Part shown: positions 26,892-37,461 of the stretch, piece by piece
Layout: each line of letters begins with the position of its first letter
Numbering within the stretch: position 1 is the first letter of the stretch
Assembly: GCF_001074155.1 (NCBI RefSeq)
Contig: NZ_JUUZ01000030.1
Coordinates: forward strand, 1 to 64,000
Length of the DNA stretch: 64,000 bases
Direction of reading: 5' to 3'
Origin: Streptococcus pseudopneumoniae
GTDB lineage: Bacteria > Bacillota > Bacilli > Lactobacillales > Streptococcaceae
The notes under the pieces: model-generated
Databases searched by the model: none
What the model saw: only the letters and a program-made list of their open reading frames with translations
Told to the model about the DNA's origin: nothing
Made by a program: the position numbers and the translations under genes

Positions 26892-29800
26892 TTAGTCTTC
26901 ACGTCTTTTTGGTTTTGCAATTAAACCAAGACCTACTAGACCAAGTGCTGCACCTAGAGCCACTAATCCAACTTTAGATTGCTCACCAGTATTTGGCAAC
27001 TCACGACCTTTAGGTTTTTCCGGAGTTGGTGGTGTTGGCGGTGTTGGCGGTGTTGGCGGCGTTGGTGGTGTTGGTGGTGTTGGTGGTGTTGGTGGTGTTG
27101 GTGGTGTTGGTGGTGTTGGTGGTGTTGGTGGTGTTGGTGGTGTTGGTGGTGTTGGTGGTGTTGGTGGTGTTGGTGGTGTTGGTGGTGTTGGTGGTGTTGG
27201 TGGTGTTGGTGGTGTTGGTGGTGTTGGTGGTGTTGGTGGTGTTGGTGGTGTTGGTGGTGTTGGTGGTGTTGGTGGTGTTGGTGGTGTTGGTGGTGTTGGT
27301 GGTGTTGGTGGTGTTGGTGGTGTTGGTGGTGTTGGTGGTGTTGGTGGTGTTGGTGGTGTTGGTGGTGTTGGTGGTGTTGGTGGTGTTGGTGGTGTTGGTG
27401 GTGTTACCTTGTTGTTAAACTCAGTATCTTCAGGCATTTGTGAAGTAAGGGTCAACACTTTACCATCCTTAGTTACAGTAACTCCAACAGTCACTACCAT
27501 ATTGTCATACTCAACTCCAGCCTCTGTACCTTTCACTTCTTCTACATGATAGATATGAGTGCCTTCTTGACCACGTTTGAACTCAAGAGCTGAGAACTTA
27601 ATCTTACCTTCTGCATCGTTGCTTACAGTTTCAATTACGTTGCCATCTTTGTCTTTCAATACGAAGCTGAATTCTCCAGCTTTCAACGCACGACCTTCCA
27701 ATTTCTTCGTGAAGTTGAATTCAACTTTTACTGGGATATTAACAACACGTTTTTCAGTTGGTTTTTCTGGTTTTTCAACTGATTTCTTAGTTGGATCATA
27801 TTGGTGAACAATTTGAGAAGCTGTATTTTCAATATCTACACCTTCCTTAGCAGTGTCCTTGATACGTGCAAGAATATCAAACTTATAGTAACGACCAAAC
27901 GCTAATTTAGCAGTGTCGATTACTTGAGTATTTTCTGCATCTCCAAGAGACATAGTCAAGTCAGCCTTAGATGTAGCAGTAATGACACCATCCACAATTG
28001 AGATATCAAACTTAGCTGTTACATCTTCACCAGTTACTGAATCGTAAGCTTTAATATTAGCTACATTAACATCCAAGTTTTCACTGTCATATTTATCTGT
28101 AATTCCAACAGATTGAATATTGTGAGCTTCTGTAAATTTAGTTGTATCCAACCATACTTGGTAAACTACCTTATCACCTTTATGGAGTGTTTGAGTATTG
28201 ATATTTTGCGCTTCATTATTATCAACTTTGTCCGCATATGGATTTTTGTTGGTATCAGCTACTTTATCAGTCAACTCTTTATCATCATCCAGAAGTTTAA
28301 TTCCAGTAATGTCAAATTTCTCTTTGTTAAGAATATATTTTTCTGGGTTAAACTCAGGAGTTTCTGGAGGAGTCACAGTGTTATTGAACTCTTTATCTGG
28401 AGCGTCAGTTAGTGTCTTCACAAATGCTTTAGCTGTACCATCGTATTTGACTTCTACTGTGATTTCAGCCTTCATAGAGTCGTAAGTGACTGTCGCATCA
28501 GATCCTTTAACTTCTTCTACATTGTACTTATGAGTTCCAACTTGATCTTTAGTGAATTCAAGTTTAGCGAATTTCACCTTACCATCTTTGTCGTTCTGAA
28601 CTGTTTCGATTTCAGTACCTTTAGAGTCTTTCAATACGAAGCTGAACTCACCAGCTTTCAACTCACGACCTTCGAGTTTCTTAGTGAAGTTGAATTCGAC
28701 TTCAATTGGAACTGAGTTGACACGTTTTTCAGTTGGTTTTTCTGGTTTTTCAACTTTCTTCGTAGATGGGTTGTAGTAGTTTACAATTTGCGCTGCTGTG
28801 TTTTCGATGTCTACTCCACCTTCAACGTCTGCTTTAACAGTTGCTGGGATATCGAATTTATAGTAGCGACCAAACTCGAATTTAGTTGTGTCGATGATTT
28901 GTGTATCGTCTGCGTCTCCAAGTGACTTCGTGAAGCCAGCTTTAAGCGTTGCGGTCATAACACCAGCTTCAACTGTGATGTCGAACTTGTCAGTCACATC
29001 CGAACCAGTTACTGAATCGTAAGCCTTGATAGCTGAAGCGTCTACATCAACCTTAGTTTCATCGAAGTCATCAGAAATACTTACTGATTGGATGTTATCC
29101 TTGTTGTTAGCGTCGAACTTAGTTGTATCAAGCCATACTTGGTAGTAGAGCTTAGCTCCACGTTTAACAGTCTTGGTATTCAAGTTTTCTGCTTCGTTGT
29201 TGTCAGTCTTATCTACGTATGGATCTTTATTAGTATCTCCGTACTTGTCTGTCAACTCAGAATCATCATCGAGAAGCTTGTTATCAGTAATTGAAAACTT
29301 AGCTGTATCCAATACATACTTCTCTGGTTGGAACTTAGGTTCAGTTGGTGGTGTTACCACGTTGTTAAACTCTTTATCAGCGATATCGCCAAGTTTAGCT
29401 ACTAAAGCTTTAGCTGTTCCGTCATGTTTAACTGTGATGGTTACAGTTGCTTTCATTGTGTCGTATGTCACAGTAGCATCTGTACCTGCAACCTCTTCAA
29501 CAGTGTAGTTGTGTACGCCTTCTTGACCCTTCTTGAATGTAAGAGCTGAGAATTTCACATTACCATCTTTGTCGTTGGTTACAGTTTCAACTTCTTTACC
29601 ATTTGAATCTTTCAATACAAAGCTGAATTCGTTCTCTTTCAATTCACGTCCTTCTAGACGTTTAGTGAAGTTGAATTCAATAGAGATTGGTACTGAGTTT
29701 ACACGTTTTTCAGTTGGTTTGCTTGGTTTTTCAACTTTCTTCGTAGATGGGTTGTAGTAGTTCACTACTTGAGCCGCAGTATTTTCGATGTCTACTCCAC

Positions 29801-32800
29801 CTGCAACGTCTGCTTTAACAGTTGCTGGGATATCAAATTTGTAGTAACGTTCAAATGCAAATTTTGTTGTGTCAATGATTTGAGTTTTTTCTGCATCACC
29901 CAATGACTTCGTGAAGCCAGCTTTAAGAGTTGCAGTCATCACACCATTTTCAACCTTGATGTCGAATTTGTTTGTTACATCGTCACCAGTTACTGAATCG
30001 TAAGCTTTAATTTTAGAAGCAACGACATCAACCTTCGTTTCATCGAAGTCATCAGTGATTCCTACTGATTGAACGTTTTCTTTGTTAGTTGCTGAGAATT
30101 TAGTTGTATCCAACCATACTTGATAGTAGATCTTATCTCCGCGGTTAACAGTCTTGGTATTGATGTTTGCTGCTTCGTTGTTTGAAGTTCCATCAACATA
30201 TGGATCAGTATTTGTTTCACCATATTTATCAGTCAACTCAGAATCATCATCAAGAAGTTTGTTATCAGTGATTGAGTATTTTGCTTCATTCAATACATAC
30301 TTCTCTGGTTGGAACTTAGGTTCTGTTGGAGGAGTTACTGTATTGTTGAACTCTTTGTCAGTTGGTTCAGTTACGTTAGCAATCAATGCTTTTGCTGTTC
30401 CATCGTGTGATACTGTTACAGTTACTTCTGCCTTCATAGTATCGTAAGTGACAGTTGCGTCTTTACCTTTCACCTCTGTTACAGAGTAAGTATAAGTACC
30501 TTCTTGACCCTTCTTGTATTTAAGGGCAGTGACTTTTTCACCAGCTTTATTTGTGTACTCTACTGGAGAGAATTTAATCTTACCATCTGCATCGTTGGTT
30601 GCAGTCGAAATCACAACATTGTCGCTGTCTTTCAACTCAAATGTAAATTCGCCAGCTTTAAGCTCACGACCTTCCAAACGTTTTGTGAAGTTGAATTCTG
30701 CAGTAATTGGTACACTGTTCACACGTTTTTGAGTTGGTTTTTCAGGTGTTTCTACAGATTTACTTACTGGGTTGTAGACATGAACGATTTGGTTGGCTTT
30801 GTTTTCAATATCAGCTCCTGCCTTAACATCTGCTTTAACAGTAGCTGGGATATCGAATTTATAGTAGCGACCAAAGGCGAATTTAGTTGTGTCGATAACT
30901 TGAGTATTATCAGCATCACCTAAAGACTTGTTCATAGAAGACTTAGAAGTTGCTGTGATGACACCATTTTCAACCTTAATGTCAAACTTAGCCGTTACAT
31001 CTTCGCCAGTTACACTATCATATGCCTTAATATCACTAGCATTAACTGTTACTTTTCCAGCATCATAAGTATCGGAAATACCAACAGATTGGATATTGTT
31101 CTTCTCTGAGAAGTTTCTAGTATCTAACCATACTTGGTAAACTAATTTTTCACCACGTTCAACTGTCTTAGTATTGATGTTTTCTGCTTCGTTGTTAGTA
31201 GTTTTATCAGCATACGGATCTGCATTCGTTTCTGTGTACTCATCCGTTAACTCGTTGTCATCATCAACCAACTTAGTACCAGTGATGTCATACTTTTCTT
31301 TGTTGAGTACAAATTTTTCTGGTTGGAAAACAGGTGTTTCAGGAGGAGTGATTTTGTTGTTGAATACTTTATCTTCCGTTCCTTCAGTTGATGCTCCATT
31401 ATCATCTACACCACCAGTTGATGATACGCTTGTTACTGTAGTAAGTGTATGACCGTTCTTAGCAACCTTGACTGTAATAGTTGCCTTCATCGTATCGTAA
31501 GTCATACCAGCTTCTTTCGATGCTGGAACAACTTCTTCTACAGTATAGGTATGTGTACCAATCTTCGTATTGTCAAATGACAATTCAGTAAATGTTACAG
31601 TTCCATCTTTTTTGTTAGCTATAGTTTCAACTTCTTGACCGTTTGCATCTTTAAGGATGAACTTGAATTCGCCATCTTTAAGTTCACGACCAGCCAATTT
31701 CTTAGTGAAGTCAAATTTCACTTTAACAGGAGCTACAACATAGTTGTTGAAGATTTTATCATCATCACTTGATTTGAATCCACCTTCAGCACTGTATTTA
31801 ACTGAAGCTTGTAAATCACCTTGAGCGTTCTCAGTTACAGTAACTGTCATGGTAACAGTCATTGCATCGTAGTCAACGTTAGTATCAGAACCTTTTTGTT
31901 CAGTGATCTTGTATTTATAAGTACCAACTTTGTTAAAGGTAAGTTTGCTGAATATAGCTTTGCCACCTTTATTAGTAACTGTTTCTTCGTGCTTGTCAGG
32001 AGTACTTTTCTCTTCTGTTAATTTGAACGTAAACTCACCATCTGTCAAAACGCGTCCATCCAATTGTTTTTCAACTTCTGGAGTCACTTCAGCCGGATTT
32101 TGTTTGACATAGTAATAAATTGGTTGTTTGTATGGTGTCAATGAGTTGAGCAAGTCAACGTTTGTACCGATACCATATATTCCACGAATTAATTGTTCGT
32201 TTGGAGAAAGGTGACCAATATTATCTCCCAAGAATGGGACGAAGACAGTCTTCTTAGGTATGTATCCAGCAGCTGTTTGGAAGTCAAATGGAATTTCTTT
32301 ACCGTTTGGATAGTTTACACCTTTACTATCTGTGAAAGGAATAGTATAAAGTGGAGACTTCTTAACTACCAAATCTTCGGTATTTGCTTTTCCCGGTTTA
32401 ATCGGTTTGGTTTCTGCAAGCAACATGTAACCGTCAGTACTTAGTGAACCATCTGAACGTTTGCTTTGTTGTTTTGGATCTAGTAAGTAAACACGAACTA
32501 CTACTGTTCCGTCTTCATCTACGATTTCTTTAATCCGTTTAATCCCTGCACGCTCAGCGTCCATGAATTTAGTTCCAACTTTGTAAGGACGACTCACATA
32601 ACCTGATTTATCGTTTGCATCAGCTGTTTGATACAATTTGTAGCCATCAAATTGGCGCTCACCAGATGCTGTGAAGTTTTGTCCTTCCATGGCTTTAGTT
32701 GTATATCTAGCCAAGTCTACTTCATTACCATTTGGTACGTAATCTTGAACAGTTTTATCTGTTTTATTAGCGTTAAATGTTGGGTTATTTTTATCAACTA

Positions 32801-33905
32801 CTCTGTAGTAAGTTGTTTTATCAACGAATATTGGAATTTTAGCGTTTGTATCTGTGATTGTACGACCATTATAAGCTGGTTCTACAACGTTAATAATATC
32901 AGTTGATGTACGAGCGTTATAAACATCTTGATATAATTTTTGTTCAGCTTCATTCTTTGGATTTACTAAAGCTTGAATACTTGCACCAACTTCATAACCT
33001 AATTGGATAAATGGTTGGTCAGTTTTACCCGGCCCTGCTCCTGTACCTGGGTTGTAATCAACTTGCCAAGTTAGTTCACCATTTGATGCCGTTTTAGTAG
33101 TAGTGAATTTTTGAATTCCACTTGTTGCTGTGATTTTTCTAGTCTCTACTACATTACCAGTGTTTTTATCAATCAATTCAACCGTAGTGTCTGTAGTAAC
33201 ATCAAAATTCTTATATGCACGTGTATAGTAGTTTGTATTATAACGTTCATTGAACTTAGTAAGGTCTACAATACTATATGTATAGTAGTCACCTTCTTTT
33301 CTGGAATAACCAGCTGGTACATCTTGTGATTTAACAGTAGCCCCGTTAGGACTAGTGATAGATGGATCAACAGTCTCACCGTCTTTTAAATAAGTACTAA
33401 CACTTACTGGTTTAGTGTTGTGATCTCCAGAAACTGCATCTTCCGTAGTCGCACGACGGTTACGAACTTTAGGTTTATTTGACTCATCTGTAGCTGGTTT
33501 TGATTCAGTTGCTGCTGGTTTTGATTCTTCAGTGTTTTCTGCTTTATTAGCTTCTCCTTCAGCAACTTCTGGTTTAGCAGACTCTTCCACTTTGGCAGTT
33601 TCTTCTGTAGCTGGTTTTGATTCAGTTACTGCTGGTGTAGCTTCTTCTGCTTTGTTTCCTTCAGCAAGCTCAGTTGTTGCAACATTTTCTACAATATTCT
33701 GTTCCTTTTTAGAGGAAGCCTCGCTGACACTATCCTTTTTCACCAACTCTGTTTTTTCTTCAGAACTTGGTTGTGTAGGAAGTTCAGAAGCTTTTACCGC
33801 ACCTCCGTTTGCTAACATAAAACTAAGAGTTGTTCCCAAAAATACGGATGCAACACCTACCTTATATTTCCTCAAAGAAAAACGTTGTTGTTCCTTTCTT
33901 ATCAT
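26892..33905 (-). CDS. Giant LPXTG adhesin with alternating isopeptide-type domains
   Basis: A 2337-aa surface protein. YSIRK signal FSLRKYKVGVASVFLG at residues 9-24; acidic Ala/Glu/Lys-rich region about 40-140; unique N-terminal putative binding region about 145-600. Then six FctA/pilin-type modules (each opening like VEFNFTKKLEGRELKAGEF and closing EFNN) interleave with four longer antigen I/II-C-type modules (PEKYVLNEAKYSITD...FGRYYKFDIPA). A (Pro-Thr-Pro)n stalk spans roughly 2167-2292, then LPNTG at 2303. The Lys, Glu and Asn positions expected for intramolecular isopeptide bonds are visible. ATG 33905 follows AAGGAG and starts the YSIRK peptide; an in-frame start at 33977 precedes the promoter -10 and is rejected. 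Ligand unknown. Confidence 0.88.
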   Translation of the reverse strand: MIRKEQQRFSLRKYKVGVASVFLGTTLSFMLANGGAVKASELPTQPSSEEKTELVKKDSVSEASSKKEQNIVENVATTELAEGNKAEEATPAVTESKPATEETAKVEESAKPEVAEGEANKAENTEESKPAATESKPATDESNKPKVRNRRATTEDAVSGDHNTKPVSVSTYLKDGETVDPSITSPNGATVKSQDVPAGYSRKEGDYYTYSIVDLTKFNERYNTNYYTRAYKNFDVTTDTTVELIDKNTGNVVETRKITATSGIQKFTTTKTASNGELTWQVDYNPGTGAGPGKTDQPFIQLGYEVGASIQALVNPKNEAEQKLYQDVYNARTSTDIINVVEPAYNGRTITDTNAKIPIFVDKTTYYRVVDKNNPTFNANKTDKTVQDYVPNGNEVDLARYTTKAMEGQNFTASGERQFDGYKLYQTADANDKSGYVSRPYKVGTKFMDAERAGIKRIKEIVDEDGTVVVRVYLLDPKQQSKRSDGSLSTDGYMLLAETKPIKPGKANTEDLVVKKSPLYTIPFTDSKGVNYPNGKEIPFDFQTAAGYIPKKTVFVPFLGDNIGHLSPNEQLIRGIYGIGTNVDLLNSLTPYKQPIYYYVKQNPAEVTPEVEKQLDGRVLTDGEFTFKLTEEKSTPDKHEETVTNKGGKAIFSKLTFNKVGTYKYKITEQKGSDTNVDYDAMTVTMTVTVTENAQGDLQASVKYSAEGGFKSSDDDKIFNNYVVAPVKVKFDFTKKLAGRELKDGEFKFILKDANGQEVETIANKKDGTVTFTELSFDNTKIGTHTYTVEEVVPASKEAGMTYDTMKATITVKVAKNGHTLTTVTSVSSTGGVDDNGASTEGTEDKVFNNKITPPETPVFQPEKFVLNKEKYDITGTKLVDDDNELTDEYTETNADPYADKTTNNEAENINTKTVERGEKLVYQVWLDTRNFSEKNNIQSVGISDTYDAGKVTVNASDIKAYDSVTGEDVTAKFDIKVENGVITATSKSSMNKSLGDADNTQVIDTTKFAFGRYYKFDIPATVKADVKAGADIENKANQIVHVYNPVSKSVETPEKPTQKRVNSVPITAEFNFTKRLEGRELKAGEFTFELKDSDNVVISTATNDADGKIKFSPVEYTNKAGEKVTALKYKKGQEGTYTYSVTEVKGKDATVTYDTMKAEVTVTVSHDGTAKALIANVTEPTDKEFNNTVTPPTEPKFQPEKYVLNEAKYSITDNKLLDDDSELTDKYGETNTDPYVDGTSNNEAANINTKTVNRGDKIYYQVWLDTTKFSATNKENVQSVGITDDFDETKVDVVASKIKAYDSVTGDDVTNKFDIKVENGVMTATLKAGFTKSLGDAEKTQIIDTTKFAFERYYKFDIPATVKADVAGGVDIENTAAQVVNYYNPSTKKVEKPSKPTEKRVNSVPISIEFNFTKRLEGRELKENEFSFVLKDSNGKEVETVTNDKDGNVKFSALTFKKGQEGVHNYTVEEVAGTDATVTYDTMKATVTITVKHDGTAKALVAKLGDIADKEFNNVVTPPTEPKFQPEKYVLDTAKFSITDNKLLDDDSELTDKYGDTNKDPYVDKTDNNEAENLNTKTVKRGAKLYYQVWLDTTKFDANNKDNIQSVSISDDFDETKVDVDASAIKAYDSVTGSDVTDKFDITVEAGVMTATLKAGFTKSLGDADDTQIIDTTKFEFGRYYKFDIPATVKADVEGGVDIENTAAQIVNYYNPSTKKVEKPEKPTEKRVNSVPIEVEFNFTKKLEGRELKAGEFSFVLKDSKGTEIETVQNDKDGKVKFAKLEFTKDQVGTHKYNVEEVKGSDATVTYDSMKAEITVEVKYDGTAKAFVKTLTDAPDKEFNNTVTPPETPEFNPEKYILNKEKFDITGIKLLDDDKELTDKVADTNKNPYADKVDNNEAQNINTQTLHKGDKVVYQVWLDTTKFTEAHNIQSVGITDKYDSENLDVNVANIKAYDSVTGEDVTAKFDISIVDGVITATSKADLTMSLGDAENTQVIDTAKLAFGRYYKFDILARIKDTAKEGVDIENTASQIVHQYDPTKKSVEKPEKPTEKRVVNIPVKVEFNFTKKLEGRALKAGEFSFVLKDKDGNVIETVSNDAEGKIKFSALEFKRGQEGTHIYHVEEVKGTEAGVEYDNMVVTVGVTVTKDGKVLTLTSQMPEDTEFNNKVTPPTPPTPPTPPTPPTPPTPPTPPTPPTPPTPPTPPTPPTPPTPPTPPTPPTPPTPPTPPTPPTPPTPPTPPTPPTPPTPPTPPTPPTPPTPPTPPTPPTPPTPPTPPTPPTPPTPPTPPTPPTPPTPEKPKGRELPNTGEQSKVGLVALGAALGLVGLGLIAKPKRRED
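27029..27405. repeat. 9-bp tandem repeat (about 42 units) encoding Pro-Thr-Pro stalk
   Basis: The unit GGTGGTGTT (plus strand) repeats essentially without interruption; only the first few units carry a G-C variant (GGCGGTGTT). It encodes PPT in the adhesin. Perfection over roughly 340 bases implies recent expansion. Every unit is three codons, so slippage changes stalk length without frameshift. Confidence 0.95.
28340..32050. repeat. About 1-kb coding repeats of the adhesin
   Basis: Four repeat units start near 28340, 29328, 30309 and 31321, with spacing of about 0.98-1.01 kb. Each encodes one antigen I/II-C-type module plus one FctA-type module. The central two are most alike at the DNA level, which favours recombination between them. 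A further FctA-type module precedes the series on its N-terminal side. Confidence 0.8.
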
Positions 33906-34247
33906 TTTGATAAGTTCTCCTTTTATATTTTTTACTATCAGCAGAAAAATTATACCATATTTGGATCTAGAATACAATATTTTTCTCTACCCTTAGCCCT
34001 TATATCATACCATAAGTCTGACCTAACTTCAAATAATTATGTGCTCCTGAAATCGTTTACTTTATTATATTTTAGGTCTTTTTAACACCCTATGATTTGT
34101 TATATATACTTATATGTAAACGTGCATTATCCAAAGTTATGTCTATTTTTTTAAAATCAATTAATTTGAAATTATACTATTTTTATATATTTAATTAGGT
34201 CCAGATTTTGCATTTAATTATTTGTGAAAAATGATAGCAACGTTTTC
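33906..34247 (-). promoter_or_regulatory. AT-rich upstream region of the adhesin with tandem promoters
   Basis: Two well-formed promoters point to the adhesin on the minus strand. P1 is TTGTAT (33972-33977), 17 nt, TATAAT (33949-33954, extended TGG). P2 is TTGAAG (34027-34032), 17 nt, TATGAT (34004-34009, also TGG-extended). The remaining 200 bases up to the carB terminator are very AT-rich. A degenerate cre-like TGAAAACGTTGCTA lies near 34236-34249; no gene is visible. Confidence 0.7.
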
Positions 34248-34284
34248 ATCAAAAAAAAAGATTCTCTTACGAGAATCTTTTTTA
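34248..34284. terminator. Bidirectional terminator after carB
   Basis: AAAGATTCTC and GAGAATCTTT form a perfect 10-bp stem with a TTAC loop, flanked by A9 on one side and T6 on the other, directly at the carB stop. It ends the pyrimidine operon. Confidence 0.9.
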
Positions 34285-37200
34285 TCAGATAGCCTCTGTA
34301 ACAAAGCTTCTGCTTTCTAATACTTTTAACATAGCATCCGCTGTATCCAAAGCTGTAAAGAGAGGAACTCCATGTTCAATAGCTGAACGGCGAATTTGTT
34401 CTCCGTCCTCATCTGCTGTCCGTTTGGTACCGACGGTATTGATGATTGCTTGAATTTTTCCTTTGCGGACGTAGCTTGGGATATCGTGTTCATCATGACC
34501 GATTTTACCAACAAGTTGAGTCTGTAATCCATGACTTGCAAAGAACTCCGCTGTTCCTGCAGTTGCAAGGATTCCGTAACCAATATTTTGGAAACGACGC
34601 GCTAAATCTAAAGCTTCTTCTTTTGCATCGTCTGCGATGGTAAAGACAACATTCCCAAAGGTTGGCAAGTGGAGGTATGAAGCTTCAAAAGCTTTATAGA
34701 GAGCTTTTTCAAGAGTGGTATCAGATCCCATAACTTCCCCTGTTGACTTCATTTCAGGACCAAGAAGGCTGTCTACCTTAGCTAGTTTGGTAAAGGAGAA
34801 GACTGGTGCCTTGATATGGACGCGAGTACTTTCTGGGTAAAGTCCATCTTGGTAACCAAGTTCTTCGAGACTTTGACCAAGAATCAACTTAGTCGCTACC
34901 TGTGCCATAGGGATATTGGTTACTTTTGAAAGGAACGGTACGGTACGGCTAGCACGCGGATTTACTTCAATAACGAAGACTTTCTCATCCTTGATAACAA
35001 ACTGAATATTCATCATTCCAAGGCAGTTAAGACCAATAGCTAAGCGTTTTGTGTAGTCCGCAATGGTTTCTTGTACCTTTTGAGACAAGGTTTGTGGAGG
35101 GTAAACAGCCATGGAGTCACCTGAGTGGACACCAGCACGTTCGATATGCTCCATGATACCAGGGATGAGGACATTTTGTCCGTCTGAAATGGCATCGACT
35201 TCACATTCTTGTCCAACGATATAAGAGTCGACAAGAACTGGATGGTCTGGACTTGCCTTAACCGCAGTACGCATGTAAGAACGAAGATCTTCCTCATTTT
35301 CTACGATTTCCATAGCACGTCCACCCAAGACATAGGATGGGCGAACGAGAACTGGGAAACCAATCTTGCGAGCTGCAAGCACTGCTTCTTCTTCGTTTGT
35401 TGCAGTCTGGCCAGGTGGCTGTGGAATATCCAAGTCTTTAAGGGCTTGCTCGAAGAGGTCACGGTCTTCGGCACGGTCTAGGTCAGCAACTTGCGTACCA
35501 AGGATAGTTACACCAGCTTTTGCTAATGGCTCAGCAAGGTTGATAGCTGTTTGACCGCCGAACTGAACGATAACACCTTTTGGTTGTTCCAAATCGATGA
35601 CATTCATCACATCTTCGAACGTCAATGGTTCAAAGTAGAGTTTATCAGATACAGAGAAGTCTGTTGAAACTGTCTCTGGGTTTGAGTTCATAATGATGGC
35701 TTCGTAGCCAGCAGCTTGGATTGCCTTAACAGAGTGAACTGTTGCGTAGTCAAACTCCACACCTTGACCGATACGGATTGGACCAGAACCTAGGACAAGT
35801 ACAGATTCCTTATCAGACTTGATCGATTCGTTTTCCCAACCATAGGTTGAGTAGAAGTAAGGAGTTTCTGACTCAAATTCTGCCGCACAGGTATCAACCA
35901 TCTTGTAAACTGGAACAATCTTGTTTTCCAAACGTAGTTGGCGAACTTGGTCAGCTGTAGTATTCCAGAGTTCGGCAATCTTACGATCTGAGAAACCATT
36001 GAGTTTTGCTGTTTTCAAGACATCGACATCCTGAGGATGTGCGCCCAATTCTTGTTCAATCTCAAAGATATGCAAGAGTTTATCAAGGTAGAAGATATCA
36101 ATCTTAGTCAAGTCAGCAATCTCTTCTGGTGTATAACCACGACGAATAGCTTCTGATACGTAGAAGAGACGGTCATCTTGAGCCTTGACAACTTTTTCAA
36201 TCAAGGCGTCATCTGAAACATCTGCAAGCTCAGGCATTTCATTATGATGGACACCAATTTCTAGAGAGCGACAAGCTTTAAGGAGAGACTCCTCGATGTT
36301 CCGACCGATGGCCATAACTTCTCCAGTTGCCTTCATCTGGGTACCAAGACGACGTTCCCCTTTTTCAAACTTGTCAAATGGGAAACGTGGAATCTTAGCC
36401 ACCACATAGTCAAGGGCTGGTTCAAACATAGCATAGGTTGAACCTGTAACTGGGTTAATAACTTCATCCAAGGTCAACCCTACCGCAATCTTAGCCGCCA
36501 ATTTGGCGATTGGGTAACCCGTTGCTTTAGAAGCAAGGGCTGAAGAACGAGATACACGAGGATTTACTTCGATGACATAGTACTTAAAGCTGTGTGGATC
36601 AAGCGCAAGCTGAACGTTACATCCGCCTTCAATCTTGAGAGCGCGGATAATGCTTAAGCTAGCATCACGAAGCATTTGGTTTTCATAGTCGGACATGGTT
36701 TGCGCAGGGGCAAATACGATAGAGTCCCCTGTGTGAATCCCGACAGGGTCAAAGTTTTCCATGTTACAAACAACAAGGGCATTATCAGCTGAGTCACGCA
36801 TGACTTCGTACTCGATTTCCTTGAAACCAGCAATGGAACGTTCAATCAAACACTGGGTAACAGGTGACAACTTCAAACCATTTTCAGCAATTTCACGCAA
36901 TTCTTCCTCATTGGCACACATACCACCACCAGTACCACCTAGAGTAAAGGCTGGGCGGACGATAACTGGATAGCCAATAGTTGCTGCAAAAGCAACTGCT
37001 CCCTCAACTGTGTTGACAATTTCTGATTCTGGAATTGGTTGCTTAAGTTCTTCCATCAATTGTTTAAAGAGATCTCGGTCCTCCGCTTGGTCGATGGCAG
37101 ACAGTTTAGTCCCGAGAAGTTCTACTCCGAGCTCATCTAGGATACCATTTTTAGACAATTCCATGGCCATATTAAGCCCCGTTTGACCTCCAAGAGTTGG

Positions 37201-37461
37201 AAGCAAAGCATCTGGACGTTCCTTACGGAGAATACGAGTCACAAACTCAAGTGTAATCGGTTCGATGTAGACCTTGTCTGCAATCTCTTTATCCGTCATG
37301 ATGGTTGCAGGGTTTGAGTTAACCAAGACAACCTCATACCCCTCTTCTTTCAAAGACAAGCAGGCCTGGGTTCCAGCATAGTCAAACTCAGCAGCCTGAC
37401 CAATAATAATCGGACCAGAACCAATCACCATAATTTTTTGAATATCAGTACGTTTAGGCAT
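34285..37461 (-). CDS. carB: Carbamoyl-phosphate synthase large subunit
   Basis: A 1058-aa enzyme that makes carbamoyl phosphate from bicarbonate, ATP and ammonia delivered by CarA, feeding pyrimidine and arginine synthesis. It shows the duplicated architecture: N-terminal ATP-grasp half ([31 protein letters not shown]), the carbamoyl half ([35 protein letters not shown]) and a C-terminal allosteric MGS domain (about 930-1058). Length is normal. The start ATG has no clear Shine-Dalgarno, which is odd for such a gene, and it is preceded by a 311-base structured gap rather than abutting carA. Confidence 0.97.
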   Translation of the reverse strand: MPKRTDIQKIMVIGSGPIIIGQAAEFDYAGTQACLSLKEEGYEVVLVNSNPATIMTDKEIADKVYIEPITLEFVTRILRKERPDALLPTLGGQTGLNMAMELSKNGILDELGVELLGTKLSAIDQAEDRDLFKQLMEELKQPIPESEIVNTVEGAVAFAATIGYPVIVRPAFTLGGTGGGMCANEEELREIAENGLKLSPVTQCLIERSIAGFKEIEYEVMRDSADNALVVCNMENFDPVGIHTGDSIVFAPAQTMSDYENQMLRDASLSIIRALKIEGGCNVQLALDPHSFKYYVIEVNPRVSRSSALASKATGYPIAKLAAKIAVGLTLDEVINPVTGSTYAMFEPALDYVVAKIPRFPFDKFEKGERRLGTQMKATGEVMAIGRNIEESLLKACRSLEIGVHHNEMPELADVSDDALIEKVVKAQDDRLFYVSEAIRRGYTPEEIADLTKIDIFYLDKLLHIFEIEQELGAHPQDVDVLKTAKLNGFSDRKIAELWNTTADQVRQLRLENKIVPVYKMVDTCAAEFESETPYFYSTYGWENESIKSDKESVLVLGSGPIRIGQGVEFDYATVHSVKAIQAAGYEAIIMNSNPETVSTDFSVSDKLYFEPLTFEDVMNVIDLEQPKGVIVQFGGQTAINLAEPLAKAGVTILGTQVADLDRAEDRDLFEQALKDLDIPQPPGQTATNEEEAVLAARKIGFPVLVRPSYVLGGRAMEIVENEEDLRSYMRTAVKASPDHPVLVDSYIVGQECEVDAISDGQNVLIPGIMEHIERAGVHSGDSMAVYPPQTLSQKVQETIADYTKRLAIGLNCLGMMNIQFVIKDEKVFVIEVNPRASRTVPFLSKVTNIPMAQVATKLILGQSLEELGYQDGLYPESTRVHIKAPVFSFTKLAKVDSLLGPEMKSTGEVMGSDTTLEKALYKAFEASYLHLPTFGNVVFTIADDAKEEALDLARRFQNIGYGILATAGTAEFFASHGLQTQLVGKIGHDEHDIPSYVRKGKIQAIINTVGTKRTADEDGEQIRRSAIEHGVPLFTALDTADAMLKVLESRSFVTEAI

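Noticed and set aside
27029..27405. CRISPR-like array
   Set aside because: The units are contiguous 9-mers with no spacers and lie inside a coding frame.
26979..27443. Long plus-strand open frames of Trp-Cys or Val-Leu repeats opposite the adhesin stalk
   Set aside because: They are the antisense reading of the 9-bp Pro-Thr-Pro repeat; no ribosome site or promoter, and composition is an artefact of the repeat.
33906..33977. 24-residue extension of the adhesin before the YSIRK signal peptide
   Set aside because: It lies across the -10 box of the nearer promoter, and the proper ATG has AAGGAG upstream.
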